Under the pieces are notes generated by a model. The model did not search any database. It was not told where the DNA came from and was given only the letters and a program-made list of their open reading frames with translations. Below are positions 14,391-22,261 of a stretch of 64,000 nt of DNA, piece by piece; positions within the stretch are counted from its first letter, which is position 1, and each line of letters starts with the position of its first letter. Both the position numbers and the translations under genes were made by a program. Location: assembly GCF_000155635.1 (NCBI RefSeq), contig NZ_DS990556.1, forward strand, positions 2,738,607-2,802,606. The letters are read 5' to 3'. Source of the DNA: Cyanobium sp. PCC 7001. Its GTDB lineage: Bacteria; Cyanobacteriota; Cyanobacteriia; PCC-6307; Cyanobiaceae.

Positions 14391-15023
14391 TCACACCTGC
14401 CGCCACACCGCCACCAGCTTGCCCTGCACCGTGACCTGTTCAGCCGGCAGCACGATCGGTTCATAGGCCGGGTTGGCGGCCTCCAGCGTCACCGTGGCGC
14501 CGTTGCGGTGGAAGTGCTTGAGCGTGGTGCCGCTGCCGGGCACCAGGGCGCTCACGATCGTGCCGGCACGGAGCCGCGCCGGGTCGGTCACCGGCTCGAG
14601 CAGCACCACATCTCCGTCGGCGATGTGGGCGTCCACCATCGAGTCACCGTTCACGGTGAGGCCGAAGAGGCCCCGGGTTTCCAGCAGCGGTGCCAGGTCG
14701 AGGCGTTCCTGCACATCGTCGAAGGTTTCCACCAGGCCACCGGCCGCCACCGAGCCGAGCACGGGGATGCCGCTGCTGGCGGCTCCCAGCAGCTGCAGGG
14801 TGCGGGCCTGGCCTTCCTGCCAGGTGATCCAGCCCTTCTGCTGCAGGTGCCGCAGGCGGCTCTGGATCGGCGCCGGCGAGCGCAGACCCATCGCCTGCAT
14901 CATCTGGCGGATCGAAGGACTGTGGCGGTGCTGGCCGATGTAGTCGACCAGCCAGTCGTAGAGCTCCTGCTGGGCGGAGGTGAGGGCCGAGGGCAGGGAC
15001 TGGGGCACCAGGAGGCTGAGCAC
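14391..15023 (-). CDS. lexA: LexA SOS repressor
   Basis: A 210-residue LexA. The N-terminal winged helix-turn-helix (~15-80) contains HRHSPSIRQMMQAMGLRSPA. The autocleavage region has Ala-Gly in GSVAAGGLVE (~95), the catalytic Ser is in NGDSMVDAHI (~127) and the Lys in TTLKHF (~167), so the self-cleaving latent protease is intact. It represses DNA-damage genes until RecA filaments trigger cleavage (family knowledge); in some cyanobacteria LexA controls other functions. The start is GTG at 15023, only one base from the SOS-like box, leaving little room for a ribosome site, so a later start is possible. Confidence 0.92.
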   Translation of the reverse strand: MLSLLVPQSLPSALTSAQQELYDWLVDYIGQHRHSPSIRQMMQAMGLRSPAPIQSRLRHLQQKGWITWQEGQARTLQLLGAASSGIPVLGSVAAGGLVETFDDVQERLDLAPLLETRGLFGLTVNGDSMVDAHIADGDVVLLEPVTDPARLRAGTIVSALVPGSGTTLKHFHRNGATVTLEAANPAYEPIVLPAEQVTVQGKLVAVWRQV

Positions 15024-15024
15024 T

Positions 15025-15038
15025 GATACACATGTACC
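15025..15038 (-). promoter_or_regulatory. SOS box-like LexA site before lexA
   Basis: The minus strand reads GGTACATGTGTATC, one mismatch from the cyanobacterial SOS consensus RGTACNNNDGTWCB. The position immediately before lexA suggests autorepression. Confidence 0.6.
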
Positions 15039-15094
15039 GCCCCTTGGGGCGTTTGTCCAGGGTGTCGCGACCCAGGATCCGGTGCCGACGGGCT

Positions 15095-16105
15095 TCAGCC
15101 CATGCCCAGCAGGGCCGCCAGCAGGGCCTGCTGGGCATGCAGCCGGTTCTCCGCCTGATCGAAGATGCGGCTGGCGCTGCCCTCCATCGCCCCGGCGCTG
15201 ATCTCCTTGCCCCGGTAGGCCGGCAGGCAGTGCAGCACGATGGCGCGGCTGTCGGCCTCCGCGATCAGCTCCTCATCGAGGCACCAGCCGGCGAAGGCGG
15301 CATCGCGGGAATCCTTTTCCTCTTCCTGCCCCATGGACGCCCACACGTCGGTGTAGAGGGCATGGGCGCCGCGCACGGCCGCCACCGGCTCATGGTGCAC
15401 CTCCACCGTGGAGCCCTGCTCCGCCGCGATCGCCCTGGACCGTTCCAGCACACCGCCATCGGGCTCGAAGCCCACGGGACAGCCGATGCGCACGTTCACC
15501 CCCAGCAGGGCGCCGCAGAGCATCAGCGAGTGGGCCACGTTGTTGCCATCGCCCACGTAGCTGAGGGTGAGACCGGCCAGATCCCGGGGGCCGCTCCCGA
15601 AGGCCTCCTGCAGGGTCAGGTAGTCGGCCAGGGCCTGGCAGGGATGCTCCAGGTCGGTGAGGGCATTGATCACCGGCACCGAGGCCCAGTGGGCGTACTC
15701 CTTGAGCTCGTCCTGTCCGAAGGTGCGGACGGCCAGGGCGTCCACGTAGCGGCTCAGCACCCGGGCCGTGTCGGCCACGGGCTCGCCGCGGCCCACCTGG
15801 GTCACCTGGGGGTTGAGGTCGATGGTCTGGCCCCCCAGGCGAGCCATCGCCACCGTGAAGCTGGTGCGGGTGCGGGTGGAGGCCTTGGTGAAGATCAGCC
15901 CCAGCACCCTTCCGCCCAGATCGATCCGGCGCTCCCCGTGCTTCAGGGCGCTGGCGAGCTCCAGCAGGGCCCGGGTCTGGGCCGCATCGAGGTCGGCCGA
16001 GGACAGCAGATCGGCCCCCCGGAGGGAGCCGAGTGCGGCTAAGGGGGCCGCGGGGTCGCTGACACCAGCGGCAGCGTGAGGCTGGGACTGGGGCTGGCTG
16101 ACCAT
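15095..16105 (-). CDS. argF: Ornithine carbamoyltransferase
   Basis: A 336-residue enzyme that makes citrulline from ornithine and carbamoyl phosphate in arginine synthesis. Carbamoyl-phosphate motif STRTRTSF (~74), HPCQALADY (~153) and VLHCLPAYRG (~289, Cys-Leu-Pro loop) are all present. Start is ATG at 16105; the first ~22 residues (Gln/Ala-rich) lie outside the conserved domain, so the true start could be slightly later. It is in the same direction as ftsH upstream, separated from it by a 10-bp-stem hairpin, and lexA follows after 71 bp. Confidence 0.95.
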   Translation of the reverse strand: MVSQPQSQPHAAAGVSDPAAPLAALGSLRGADLLSSADLDAAQTRALLELASALKHGERRIDLGGRVLGLIFTKASTRTRTSFTVAMARLGGQTIDLNPQVTQVGRGEPVADTARVLSRYVDALAVRTFGQDELKEYAHWASVPVINALTDLEHPCQALADYLTLQEAFGSGPRDLAGLTLSYVGDGNNVAHSLMLCGALLGVNVRIGCPVGFEPDGGVLERSRAIAAEQGSTVEVHHEPVAAVRGAHALYTDVWASMGQEEEKDSRDAAFAGWCLDEELIAEADSRAIVLHCLPAYRGKEISAGAMEGSASRIFDQAENRLHAQQALLAALLGMG

Positions 16106-16138
16106 CGGGCCCGTCTCAAAGAACCCTTATCGGAGATG

Positions 16139-16165
16139 GCCAGCCCCCCAGTCAAGGGGGCTGGC
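16139..16165 (-). terminator. Hairpin after ftsH
   Basis: GCCAGCCCCC and GGGGGCTGGC form a perfect 10-bp stem with a 7-base loop, between the ftsH stop and the argF start. There is no T-run after it on the minus strand, so it is an imperfect intrinsic terminator or a 3'-end-stabilising hairpin. Confidence 0.55.
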
Positions 16166-16197
16166 GTTGCGGAAAGCCGTCAGCGGGCCGACAGCAT

Positions 16198-18081
16198 TCA
16201 GGCCAGGGCCCTGGCCTCCTCCGGCATCACGCTCTCGGCGAGCAGATTGCGCAGGTTGTCGCCTTCGATCACCTCCTTCTCGAGGATCTGCTGGGCAATG
16301 CTCTCGAGCAGGGAGCGGTTGTGCCGCAGGATCGAGAGGGCGCGGTCGTGGGCCCGGTCCACCAGGGAGCGCACCTCCTTGTCGATCGCCTGGGCCGTGG
16401 CATCGCTCACCACCCGGCGCGGGTTGCTGGGGCCGCCCAGGAAGCGGCTGCCGCCCTGCTTGTCGTAGGCCAGGGGGCCGAGGGTGTCGCTCATGCCGTA
16501 GGTGCCCACCATCTGCTCGGCGATGTCCGTGGCCCGCTGCAGGTCGTTGGCGGCGCCGGTGGTCACTTCGCCGAACACGATCTCCTCGGCGCTGCGGCCC
16601 CCGAGCAGGGTGGCGATCTGACCCTCCAGATCCTCCTTGGAGTTGAGGAAGCGCTCCTCGGTGGGGAGCTGGAGGGTGTAGCCCAGGGCACTCATGCCGC
16701 GGGGCACGATCGAGATCTTGGCCACCTTGGCGCCACCGGGCATGAGGTGTCCCACGATGGCGTGGCCCACCTCGTGGTAGGCCACCACCTTCTTCTCATC
16801 GGGCTGGAGCACGCGGCTCTTCTTCTCCAGCCCGGCCACCACCCGCTCGATCGCCTCGTTCAGATCGCCCTGCTCGACGGTGGTGCGGTACGCACGGGCC
16901 GCCAGCAGGGCCGCCTCGTTGACGAGGTTGGCCAGATCGGCGCCGGCGAAGCCGCTGGTGGCCTGGGCGATCTTCTCGAGGTCCACGCCCTCGGCCAGCT
17001 TCACCTTCTCGGCATAGATGTCGAGGATCTTCTTGCGGCCGGAGAGGTCAGGACGGTCCACCAGCACCTGGCGGTCGAAACGGCCCGGCCGCAGCAGGGC
17101 GGCATCGAGGGTTTCCGGCTGGTTGGTGGCGGCCAGCACGATCACCGGCTTGTCCTGGGCGCTGAACCCGTCCATCTCGGTGAGCAGCTGGTTGAGGGTC
17201 TGCTCCCGCTCGTCGTTGCCGCCCACCACGCCCATCGAGCCGGAACGGCTCTTGCCGATGGCGTCGAGTTCGTCGATGAAGATGATGCAAGGGGCCTTCT
17301 TCTTGGCCTCCTCGAACAGGTCACGCACCCGGGCCGCACCGGCGCCTACGAACAGCTCCACGAATTCGGAGCCGGAGATGATGAAGAAGGGCACGCTGGC
17401 CTCGCCGGCCACGGCCTTGGAGAGCAGTGTCTTGCCGGTGCCGGGAGGACCCACCAGCAGCACGCCCTTGGGAATGCGGGCGCCGATGGCGGCGTAGCGC
17501 TCGGGGGTCTTGAGGAAGTCGACGATCTCGGTGAGTTCGGTCTTGGCCTCATCGACACCGGCCACGTCGGCGAAGGTGACCCGGGATTCCTCATCCGGCA
17601 CGTACACCTTCGCCTTGCTCTTGGTGAAGCTCAGAGCCCCCTGGGCGCCTCCGCCCATGCCGCTGCGGCGGGCGAAGAATTGCAGCACCAGGATGAAGAT
17701 GAGGGGCGGCACCACCCAGCTCAGCAGCGTGGTGAAGAAGTTGGGTTTCTGGGGCGGAGCCGCGGCGAACTCCACGCCGTGCTGCTCCAGACGCTGGGGC
17801 AGCTCCATGTCGAAGATGGGGGTGGTGGCCAGCACCGTGGGGGCCCCCTCCGCCGGAGGCTCCTTGAGCTCGTAGCGGATCTGCTCCTGGGTGATGTAGG
17901 CGCGCTTCACGCCGTCGTCGTTCACCTGGTCGATGAACAGGGAGTAAGGCACCCGCGGCACCTGGGAGTTGCCGTTGGGCAGGAAGTTGCTGAACAGGAG
18001 CAGAACGCCGAAGCCGATCAGAATCAGATTGATCAGGCCGAAGCGCCGCGTGGGCCGGTTGTCGTCCTGGCGGATCGGCAT
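16198..18081 (-). CDS. ftsH: ATP-dependent zinc metalloprotease FtsH
   Basis: A 627-residue membrane AAA+ protease. Two membrane helices (~17-36 and ~113-132) flank an exported domain. The AAA module has Walker A GPPGTGKT (~213), Walker [12 protein letters not shown] and second-region-of-homology arginines. The protease domain carries HEVGH (~436) and the downstream zinc Asp region ([16 protein letters not shown]). Cyanobacterial FtsH complexes degrade damaged D1 and other membrane proteins; which paralogue this is cannot be settled here. It is divergent from the SRAP gene. Confidence 0.96.
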   Translation of the reverse strand: MPIRQDDNRPTRRFGLINLILIGFGVLLLFSNFLPNGNSQVPRVPYSLFIDQVNDDGVKRAYITQEQIRYELKEPPAEGAPTVLATTPIFDMELPQRLEQHGVEFAAAPPQKPNFFTTLLSWVVPPLIFILVLQFFARRSGMGGGAQGALSFTKSKAKVYVPDEESRVTFADVAGVDEAKTELTEIVDFLKTPERYAAIGARIPKGVLLVGPPGTGKTLLSKAVAGEASVPFFIISGSEFVELFVGAGAARVRDLFEEAKKKAPCIIFIDELDAIGKSRSGSMGVVGGNDEREQTLNQLLTEMDGFSAQDKPVIVLAATNQPETLDAALLRPGRFDRQVLVDRPDLSGRKKILDIYAEKVKLAEGVDLEKIAQATSGFAGADLANLVNEAALLAARAYRTTVEQGDLNEAIERVVAGLEKKSRVLQPDEKKVVAYHEVGHAIVGHLMPGGAKVAKISIVPRGMSALGYTLQLPTEERFLNSKEDLEGQIATLLGGRSAEEIVFGEVTTGAANDLQRATDIAEQMVGTYGMSDTLGPLAYDKQGGSRFLGGPSNPRRVVSDATAQAIDKEVRSLVDRAHDRALSILRHNRSLLESIAQQILEKEVIEGDNLRNLLAESVMPEEARALA

Positions 18082-18228
18082 GGAGCGGCAGCCAAAGGTG
18101 TGCCCAAACTAGGCCTGTCGGGTTGGAGCCCGGACCCTTGAGAGGGTGGAGAACCGATCCTCCACCGGCAGGATTCGCGCCTCCTGCAGCTCCCGCCCGC
18201 GCCTGTTCCCGGCCCCTCCGCTGCCCCG

Positions 18229-18876
18229 ATGTGCGGCCGCTACTCCCTCACCAGCCAGCTCGATCGCCTGCTGCCTCGCCTCAAGGGAGCCCTGCCCCAG
18301 GGGCTGCTGGAGCACTACAGGCCACGACCGCTGATCCGGCCGGGGGAGCCGGTGCTGCTCCTGCGCCGTGAGCATGCCCGCAACCGGGTGGATCTGGCGC
18401 TGTGGGGGTTGCTGCCGGCCTGGGTCAAGGAAGCCTCCTCCCATGGCCGCCCCATCAATGCTCGCGCCGAGACCCTGGCCCAGAAGGCCAGCTTCCGGGG
18501 ACCCTGGCGCCACCACCGCTGCCTGATCCCGGCGGATGGGTTCTTCGAGAAGGGCCACCGCATCCGGCGGCGGGATGGGGCCCCTTTCTGGCTGGCGGGA
18601 CTGTGGGAGCGCTGGATCGGGGCCGATGGCACCGAGCTGGAGACCTGCTGCGTGATCACCACCGCCCCCAATGCCCTGATCGCCACCCTGCACGACCGGA
18701 TGCCCGCGGTGATCCCCGAGGGGCTGGAGCAGCCCTGGCTGGCCGCCGGCGATGGGGCGGAGCTGCGGGCGCTCGAGCCGATGCTGGAGCCCTGGGACCC
18801 GGCGGAATGGCTGGCGGAGCCGCTGCCCAAGCCGCAGGCCCGGTTAGACCAGAGCCAGTTGGAGCTGCCCTGGTGA
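18229..18876 (+). CDS. SRAP-domain (YedK/HMCES) abasic-site protein
   Basis: A 215-residue SRAP protein. The catalytic Cys is residue 2 (MCGRYSL), exposed after Met removal. Other conserved motifs are WGLLPAWVK, PINARAET, CLIPADGFFE and HDRMPAVI, giving the Asn, Glu and His needed to form and reverse the thiazolidine crosslink with abasic sites in single-stranded DNA (known for YedK and HMCES). The start is fixed by the Cys2 requirement. Its stop overlaps the Nif11-like gene start (GTGA). Confidence 0.95.
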   Translation: MCGRYSLTSQLDRLLPRLKGALPQGLLEHYRPRPLIRPGEPVLLLRREHARNRVDLALWGLLPAWVKEASSHGRPINARAETLAQKASFRGPWRHHRCLIPADGFFEKGHRIRRRDGAPFWLAGLWERWIGADGTELETCCVITTAPNALIATLHDRMPAVIPEGLEQPWLAAGDGAELRALEPMLEPWDPAEWLAEPLPKPQARLDQSQLELPW

Positions 18877-19118
18877 GCCTCGAGCAACTGGATGCCTTCC
18901 TGGCCCTGGCCCGCAGCCGGGAGGAGCTGGCCAAGCGGCTGGCGGAGCCCCTGGAGCTGGCCGACTTCCTGGCCCTGGCCCGCGGCAGCGGCTACGGGGT
19001 GGATGAGGCCGATGTGCTGGCGGCCCAGCAGCGGCAGGAAGCGCAGCTGAGCGATGCCGAACTGCAGCGGCGGGCGGGAGAGGAGGCCCGGCGGCTGCGT
19101 CACTTCATCCAGGCCTGA
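18873..19118 (+). CDS. Nif11-domain small protein
   Basis: An 81-residue, almost fully helical protein starting at a GTG that overlaps the SRAP stop. The pattern SLEQLDAFLALARSREELAKRL, then LADFLALARGSGYGVDEADV and LSDAELQRRAGEEARR matches the Nif11 domain, including the region that in peptide precursors ends with a Gly-Gly leader cleavage site. Here that position reads AGEE and no core peptide follows, so it is probably a free-standing Nif11 protein of unknown role, not a precursor. Coupling to the SRAP gene suggests joint expression. Confidence 0.8.
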   Translation: MSLEQLDAFLALARSREELAKRLAEPLELADFLALARGSGYGVDEADVLAAQQRQEAQLSDAELQRRAGEEARRLRHFIQA

Positions 19119-19131
19119 GCTCTGCCGCGCC

Positions 19132-19626
19132 ATGGACACCATCAGCTCCCGGCGGCCCGATCGGGTGGCTGACTATCCCCGCCCACCGGCGCTGGTGCGC
19201 TGCACCCTGCCGGTGCGGGTGGAGGTGTTCGGACACACCCTCGCCGCCACCGAGGAGAGCCTCTGGGTGCTGGAGACCTTCCATCCCCCCACGGTGTATC
19301 TACCGCCCGAGGTTCTGAACCGGCAGCTGCTGCAGCCCGCGGACGGACGCTCGTTCTGCGAGTGGAAGGGCCTGGCCAGCTACTGGGACCTGGTGTCGCC
19401 AGGCGATGGCCGCCGGCGGCGACGGGCCGCCTGGAGCTACCCCAAGCCCACCCCGGGCTTTGCAGCCCTGGCGGGCTGGCTCTCGCTCTACCCGGCGCAG
19501 ACGGACGGCTGCCGGGTGAACGGAGCCCCGGTCGAGCCCCAGCCCGGAGGCTTCTACGGGGGCTGGATCCTGCCCTGGCTGCAGGGACCGTTCAAGGGAG
19601 ATCCGGCGCACCCGGAGCTGGTATGA
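19132..19626 (+). CDS. DUF427 domain protein
   Basis: A 164-residue protein with the DUF427 fold: RVEVFGHTLAATEESLWVLETFHPP near residues 25-55, VYLPPEVL, FCEWKGLASYWDLV (~82) and the closing GFYGGWILPWLQGPFKG. The family is widespread and of unknown activity, sometimes linked to sugar or nucleotide metabolism. ATG at 19132 follows the Nif11-like gene by 13 bases, so it is probably the last gene of the SRAP transcript. Its last 35 bases overlap the convergent mscS gene. Confidence 0.85.
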   Translation: MDTISSRRPDRVADYPRPPALVRCTLPVRVEVFGHTLAATEESLWVLETFHPPTVYLPPEVLNRQLLQPADGRSFCEWKGLASYWDLVSPGDGRRRRRAAWSYPKPTPGFAALAGWLSLYPAQTDGCRVNGAPVEPQPGGFYGGWILPWLQGPFKGDPAHPELV

Positions 19627-20665
19627 GCGTGCGGGTGGGGAAGGGCATGCTGGCCCCGTGCTCGGCCACCACCTCCCCGATCAGCAGCAGCAGCCGGTGC
19701 TGCAGGGCCCAGGCGGCCTTGATGTCGCCGCTGCTGGCGAAGCACATCAGGCGCAGATCCAGGCTCGAGGCGCCGTAGCCCATGAAATGCACCAGGTGAT
19801 CCTTGGCGGGATCGAGTCCCTCCACCGCCACGACCCGCTGCTCGATGGCCTGGCTGATGGCCGGGATCCGCTCGCGGTCGTCGTAGCTGACGCTGAAGGG
19901 GATCATCAGGCGGCGGTTGTCGATCTCGGCCACGTTCTGCACGGGCTGGCTCGTGAACACGCCGTTGGGCACGTAGAGGCGCTGACGGTCGGGATCGCGC
20001 AGCTGGGTGTAGAACCAGCCGATCTGCTCCACCGTGCCCAGCAGGCTGAGGCCGGGCAGGCTGATGGTTTCCCCCACCGTGAACGGCCGGTTGATGTAGA
20101 TGCTGAGGCCACTGAGGCCGTTCTCCACGATGGTGCGGGCCCCGAAGCCCAGGGCCGCGGCACCGAAGCCACCGGCGGCGATCAGCACCGAGGCGGAGAC
20201 CCCCAGCAGCTGCAGCACCTGGAAGACGATCAGCAGGCCGATCAGCGTGCCGAACAGCTTGTCGAGCACGTCGAACAGGAACAGCCGGTCCTTGGTGGCC
20301 ATGCGCGGCAGCATCTGGGCGGCATAGCCCTCCGCCTTGGCGTGCAGTTCCCCCTTCCAGCGCAGCAGCGTCCAGAACAGGCCCACCATCAGGGCCACGT
20401 CGCGCACCTCGGCGCCGTCGCGGGGCAGATCGAGCAGCCGGGGATCGGCCAGCACCGCCAGCCACCAGGCGATCGAGCCCAGCACCAGGGTGACCGCGAT
20501 GCTCAGGCGGCTCCGCAGCAGCAGTGCCCGCGTCAGGGAGCCGCTGCGGAAGCGCCGCCCCACCACCTCCAGCAGCAGCCAGAGGGCGATGGCCAGGCCC
20601 AGGCCCAGCAGAGGAATGTTCAGGGCGAAGGGCAACGCTGCGCCGGCAGCGGTGGGGAAGTCCAT
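19592..20665 (-). CDS. Small-conductance mechanosensitive channel, MscS family
   Basis: A 357-residue membrane protein with about four N-terminal helices before the MscS core. The pore-lining helix is the Gly/Ala-rich GGFGAAALGFGARTIVENG (~165-183). The beta domain follows (NRPFTVGETISLPG, GTVEQIGWFYTQLRD, YVPNGVFTS). The C-terminal alpha/beta domain contains RLMIPFSVSYDDRERI. It would open on hypo-osmotic shock. Its start lies 46 bp inside the 3' end of ribD, and its end overlaps DUF427. Confidence 0.92.
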   Translation of the reverse strand: MDFPTAAGAALPFALNIPLLGLGLAIALWLLLEVVGRRFRSGSLTRALLLRSRLSIAVTLVLGSIAWWLAVLADPRLLDLPRDGAEVRDVALMVGLFWTLLRWKGELHAKAEGYAAQMLPRMATKDRLFLFDVLDKLFGTLIGLLIVFQVLQLLGVSASVLIAAGGFGAAALGFGARTIVENGLSGLSIYINRPFTVGETISLPGLSLLGTVEQIGWFYTQLRDPDRQRLYVPNGVFTSQPVQNVAEIDNRRLMIPFSVSYDDRERIPAISQAIEQRVVAVEGLDPAKDHLVHFMGYGASSLDLRLMCFASSGDIKAAWALQHRLLLLIGEVVAEHGASMPFPTRTLIPAPGAPDLP

Positions 20666-21771
20666 CGACGATCAAGCTCGGGGGCGTGCAGCTGCCAGAG
20701 CAGATCGTCCCCGAGCTGTTGGGGACAGGTGGTCTGCCAGGCAGGAACCTGCTGCATGCCAGTAAACCCCAGATCGCCCACGGGTGTGCGGGCCAGGGTG
20801 CCGCCCATCACTTTGGGTGCGATCACCGCCGCCACCTCCTGCACACAGCTCTGGCGCAGGGCAGCGGTGGCCAGTTCGGCGCCACACTCCCACAGCACCT
20901 GGTTGCAGCCGCGGCGGGCCAGCTCCTGCATCAGCGCCCAGGGTTCGCAGGCCTCCAGCACCAGCCGCTCGATGCCGCGCTGATCCAGCTGGAAACGCCG
21001 CCGGGCGGGTGCCTCGTAGCCGTGGGCCACCAGCGTGGGAGCCTGCGCCGTGTCCCAGAGCCGGGCCCGCTCCGGCAGCGCCAGGCTGCGGCTGAGCACC
21101 ACCCGCAGGGGCTCGCTGTGGCGCCGTCCCCGGCTGGTGAGCAGGGGGTCGTCGGCCCGGACGGTGCCGCCACCCACCACCACGGCGTCGCAGCGGGCCC
21201 GCAGGGCGTGCACCCAGTTCCTGGCCTCCGGCCCGCTGATCCACTGGCTGGCGCCGTTGGGCAGGGCGGTGCGCCCATCCACCCCCATGGCCCACTTGAG
21301 GATGCCGAAGGGGCGCCGGTGGGCGATCCGGTGCAGGAAGGCGCGGTTCAGGGCCCGGGCCTCCTCGGCAGCCACCCCCTCGATCACCTCCACCCCGGCG
21401 CTCCGCAGCTGGGCGATTCCGCCGCCGGCCACCTGGGGGTCGGGATCGGCCATCGCCACCACCACGCGGCGGATGCCGGCCGCCAGCAGGGCATCGCTGC
21501 AGGGGGGGGTGCGGCCGTGGTGGCAGCAGGGTTCGAGCGTCACCACCGCCGTGCCGCCGCGGGCCCGCTCCCCCGCCTGGCGCAGGGCGCCCACCTCGGC
21601 ATGGGCCTCGCCGGCCTGGCTGTGGTAGCCCTCCCCCACCAGCCGGCCCTCGGCATCCAGCACCACGCAGCCCACCATCGGATTGGGGCTGGTGCGGCCG
21701 CAGCCGAGGTTCGCCAGCTGCAGGGCCCGCTGCATCCACGGTCGCCAGGAGTCGGACGGGGCTGGGCTCAT
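20620..21771 (-). CDS. ribD: Riboflavin biosynthesis deaminase/reductase RibD
   Basis: A 383-residue bifunctional enzyme acting on the GTP-cyclohydrolase product of the riboflavin pathway. The N-terminal deaminase domain has the zinc motif HAEV (~57) and EPCCHHGRTPPC (~80-91). The C-terminal reductase domain (~150-370) shows KWAMGVDGRTAL, SQWISGPEARNWVHALRARCDAVVVGGGTV and LWECGAELA. ATG at 21771 begins the conserved region; longer frames upstream antiparallel to neighbouring genes were rejected. The unusually long overlap with mscS suggests a shifted stop. Confidence 0.95.
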   Translation of the reverse strand: MSPAPSDSWRPWMQRALQLANLGCGRTSPNPMVGCVVLDAEGRLVGEGYHSQAGEAHAEVGALRQAGERARGGTAVVTLEPCCHHGRTPPCSDALLAAGIRRVVVAMADPDPQVAGGGIAQLRSAGVEVIEGVAAEEARALNRAFLHRIAHRRPFGILKWAMGVDGRTALPNGASQWISGPEARNWVHALRARCDAVVVGGGTVRADDPLLTSRGRRHSEPLRVVLSRSLALPERARLWDTAQAPTLVAHGYEAPARRRFQLDQRGIERLVLEACEPWALMQELARRGCNQVLWECGAELATAALRQSCVQEVAAVIAPKVMGGTLARTPVGDLGFTGMQQVPAWQTTCPQQLGDDLLWQLHAPELDRRWTSPPLPAQRCPSP

Positions 21772-21781
21772 GGGATGGGGC

Positions 21782-22261
21782 TCACGGGGAGGTGGCAAGG
21801 CTGCGCCACTCAGCCACCACGAAGGGGGGCACCGGCAATTCCACGAACACCCCGGGAAGCTGCAGCCGCAGGGGCCGGTCCTGGTGCAGATCGGCCAGCA
21901 GCGGTGCCAGATCGAACTCGGCGGCGGCGGCACGGCCATCGGCCGCCAGCTTCGGGTTCTCCAGGGTGCGGTCGGCCAGCTCCCAGCGGCCACGGCCGCT
22001 GCGCACCCGCAGGGCTGTGGGGTGGTCGAGGCGCACCTTGCCCGGGTAGCCCACCACCCGCAGGCGCAGGGGGCCGCCCGGAGGACCCTCTCGGTACGCC
22101 ACCAGCTGCCAGCTCTGGTAGTCGAGGTCGCGCAGACTCTCGAGGCTGCGGACCACCGGGGTGCCGTTCTCATCGGGATGGGCGTGGAGCTGGGCCAGGG
22201 CCGGCGCTCCACCGGCCAGAGCCACCAGCAGGGCCAGAACCAGACCGAGCATGCGGCTCAT
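21782..22261 (-). CDS. DUF3122 exported protein
   Basis: A 159-residue protein with a signal peptide (GLVLALLVALAGGAPALAQ, cleavage ~24) and a cyanobacterial DUF3122 domain: HAHPDENGTPVVRSLESLRD, LDYQSWQLVAYREG, LRVVGYPGKVRLDHP and ending LQLPGVFVELPVPPFVVAEW. Function unknown. The start overlaps the stop of the glucosidase gene by 4 bp, and ribD follows 10 bp after its stop, so these three are one transcript. Confidence 0.85.
   Translation of the reverse strand: MSRMLGLVLALLVALAGGAPALAQLHAHPDENGTPVVRSLESLRDLDYQSWQLVAYREGPPGGPLRLRVVGYPGKVRLDHPTALRVRSGRGRWELADRTLENPKLAADGRAAAAEFDLAPLLADLHQDRPLRLQLPGVFVELPVPPFVVAEWRSLATSP

Noticed and set aside
14084-14434. Plus-strand frame across the tRNA-Ala gene and integrase upstream region
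   Set aside because: It reads through a tRNA gene and the 11-bp repeats; no domain.
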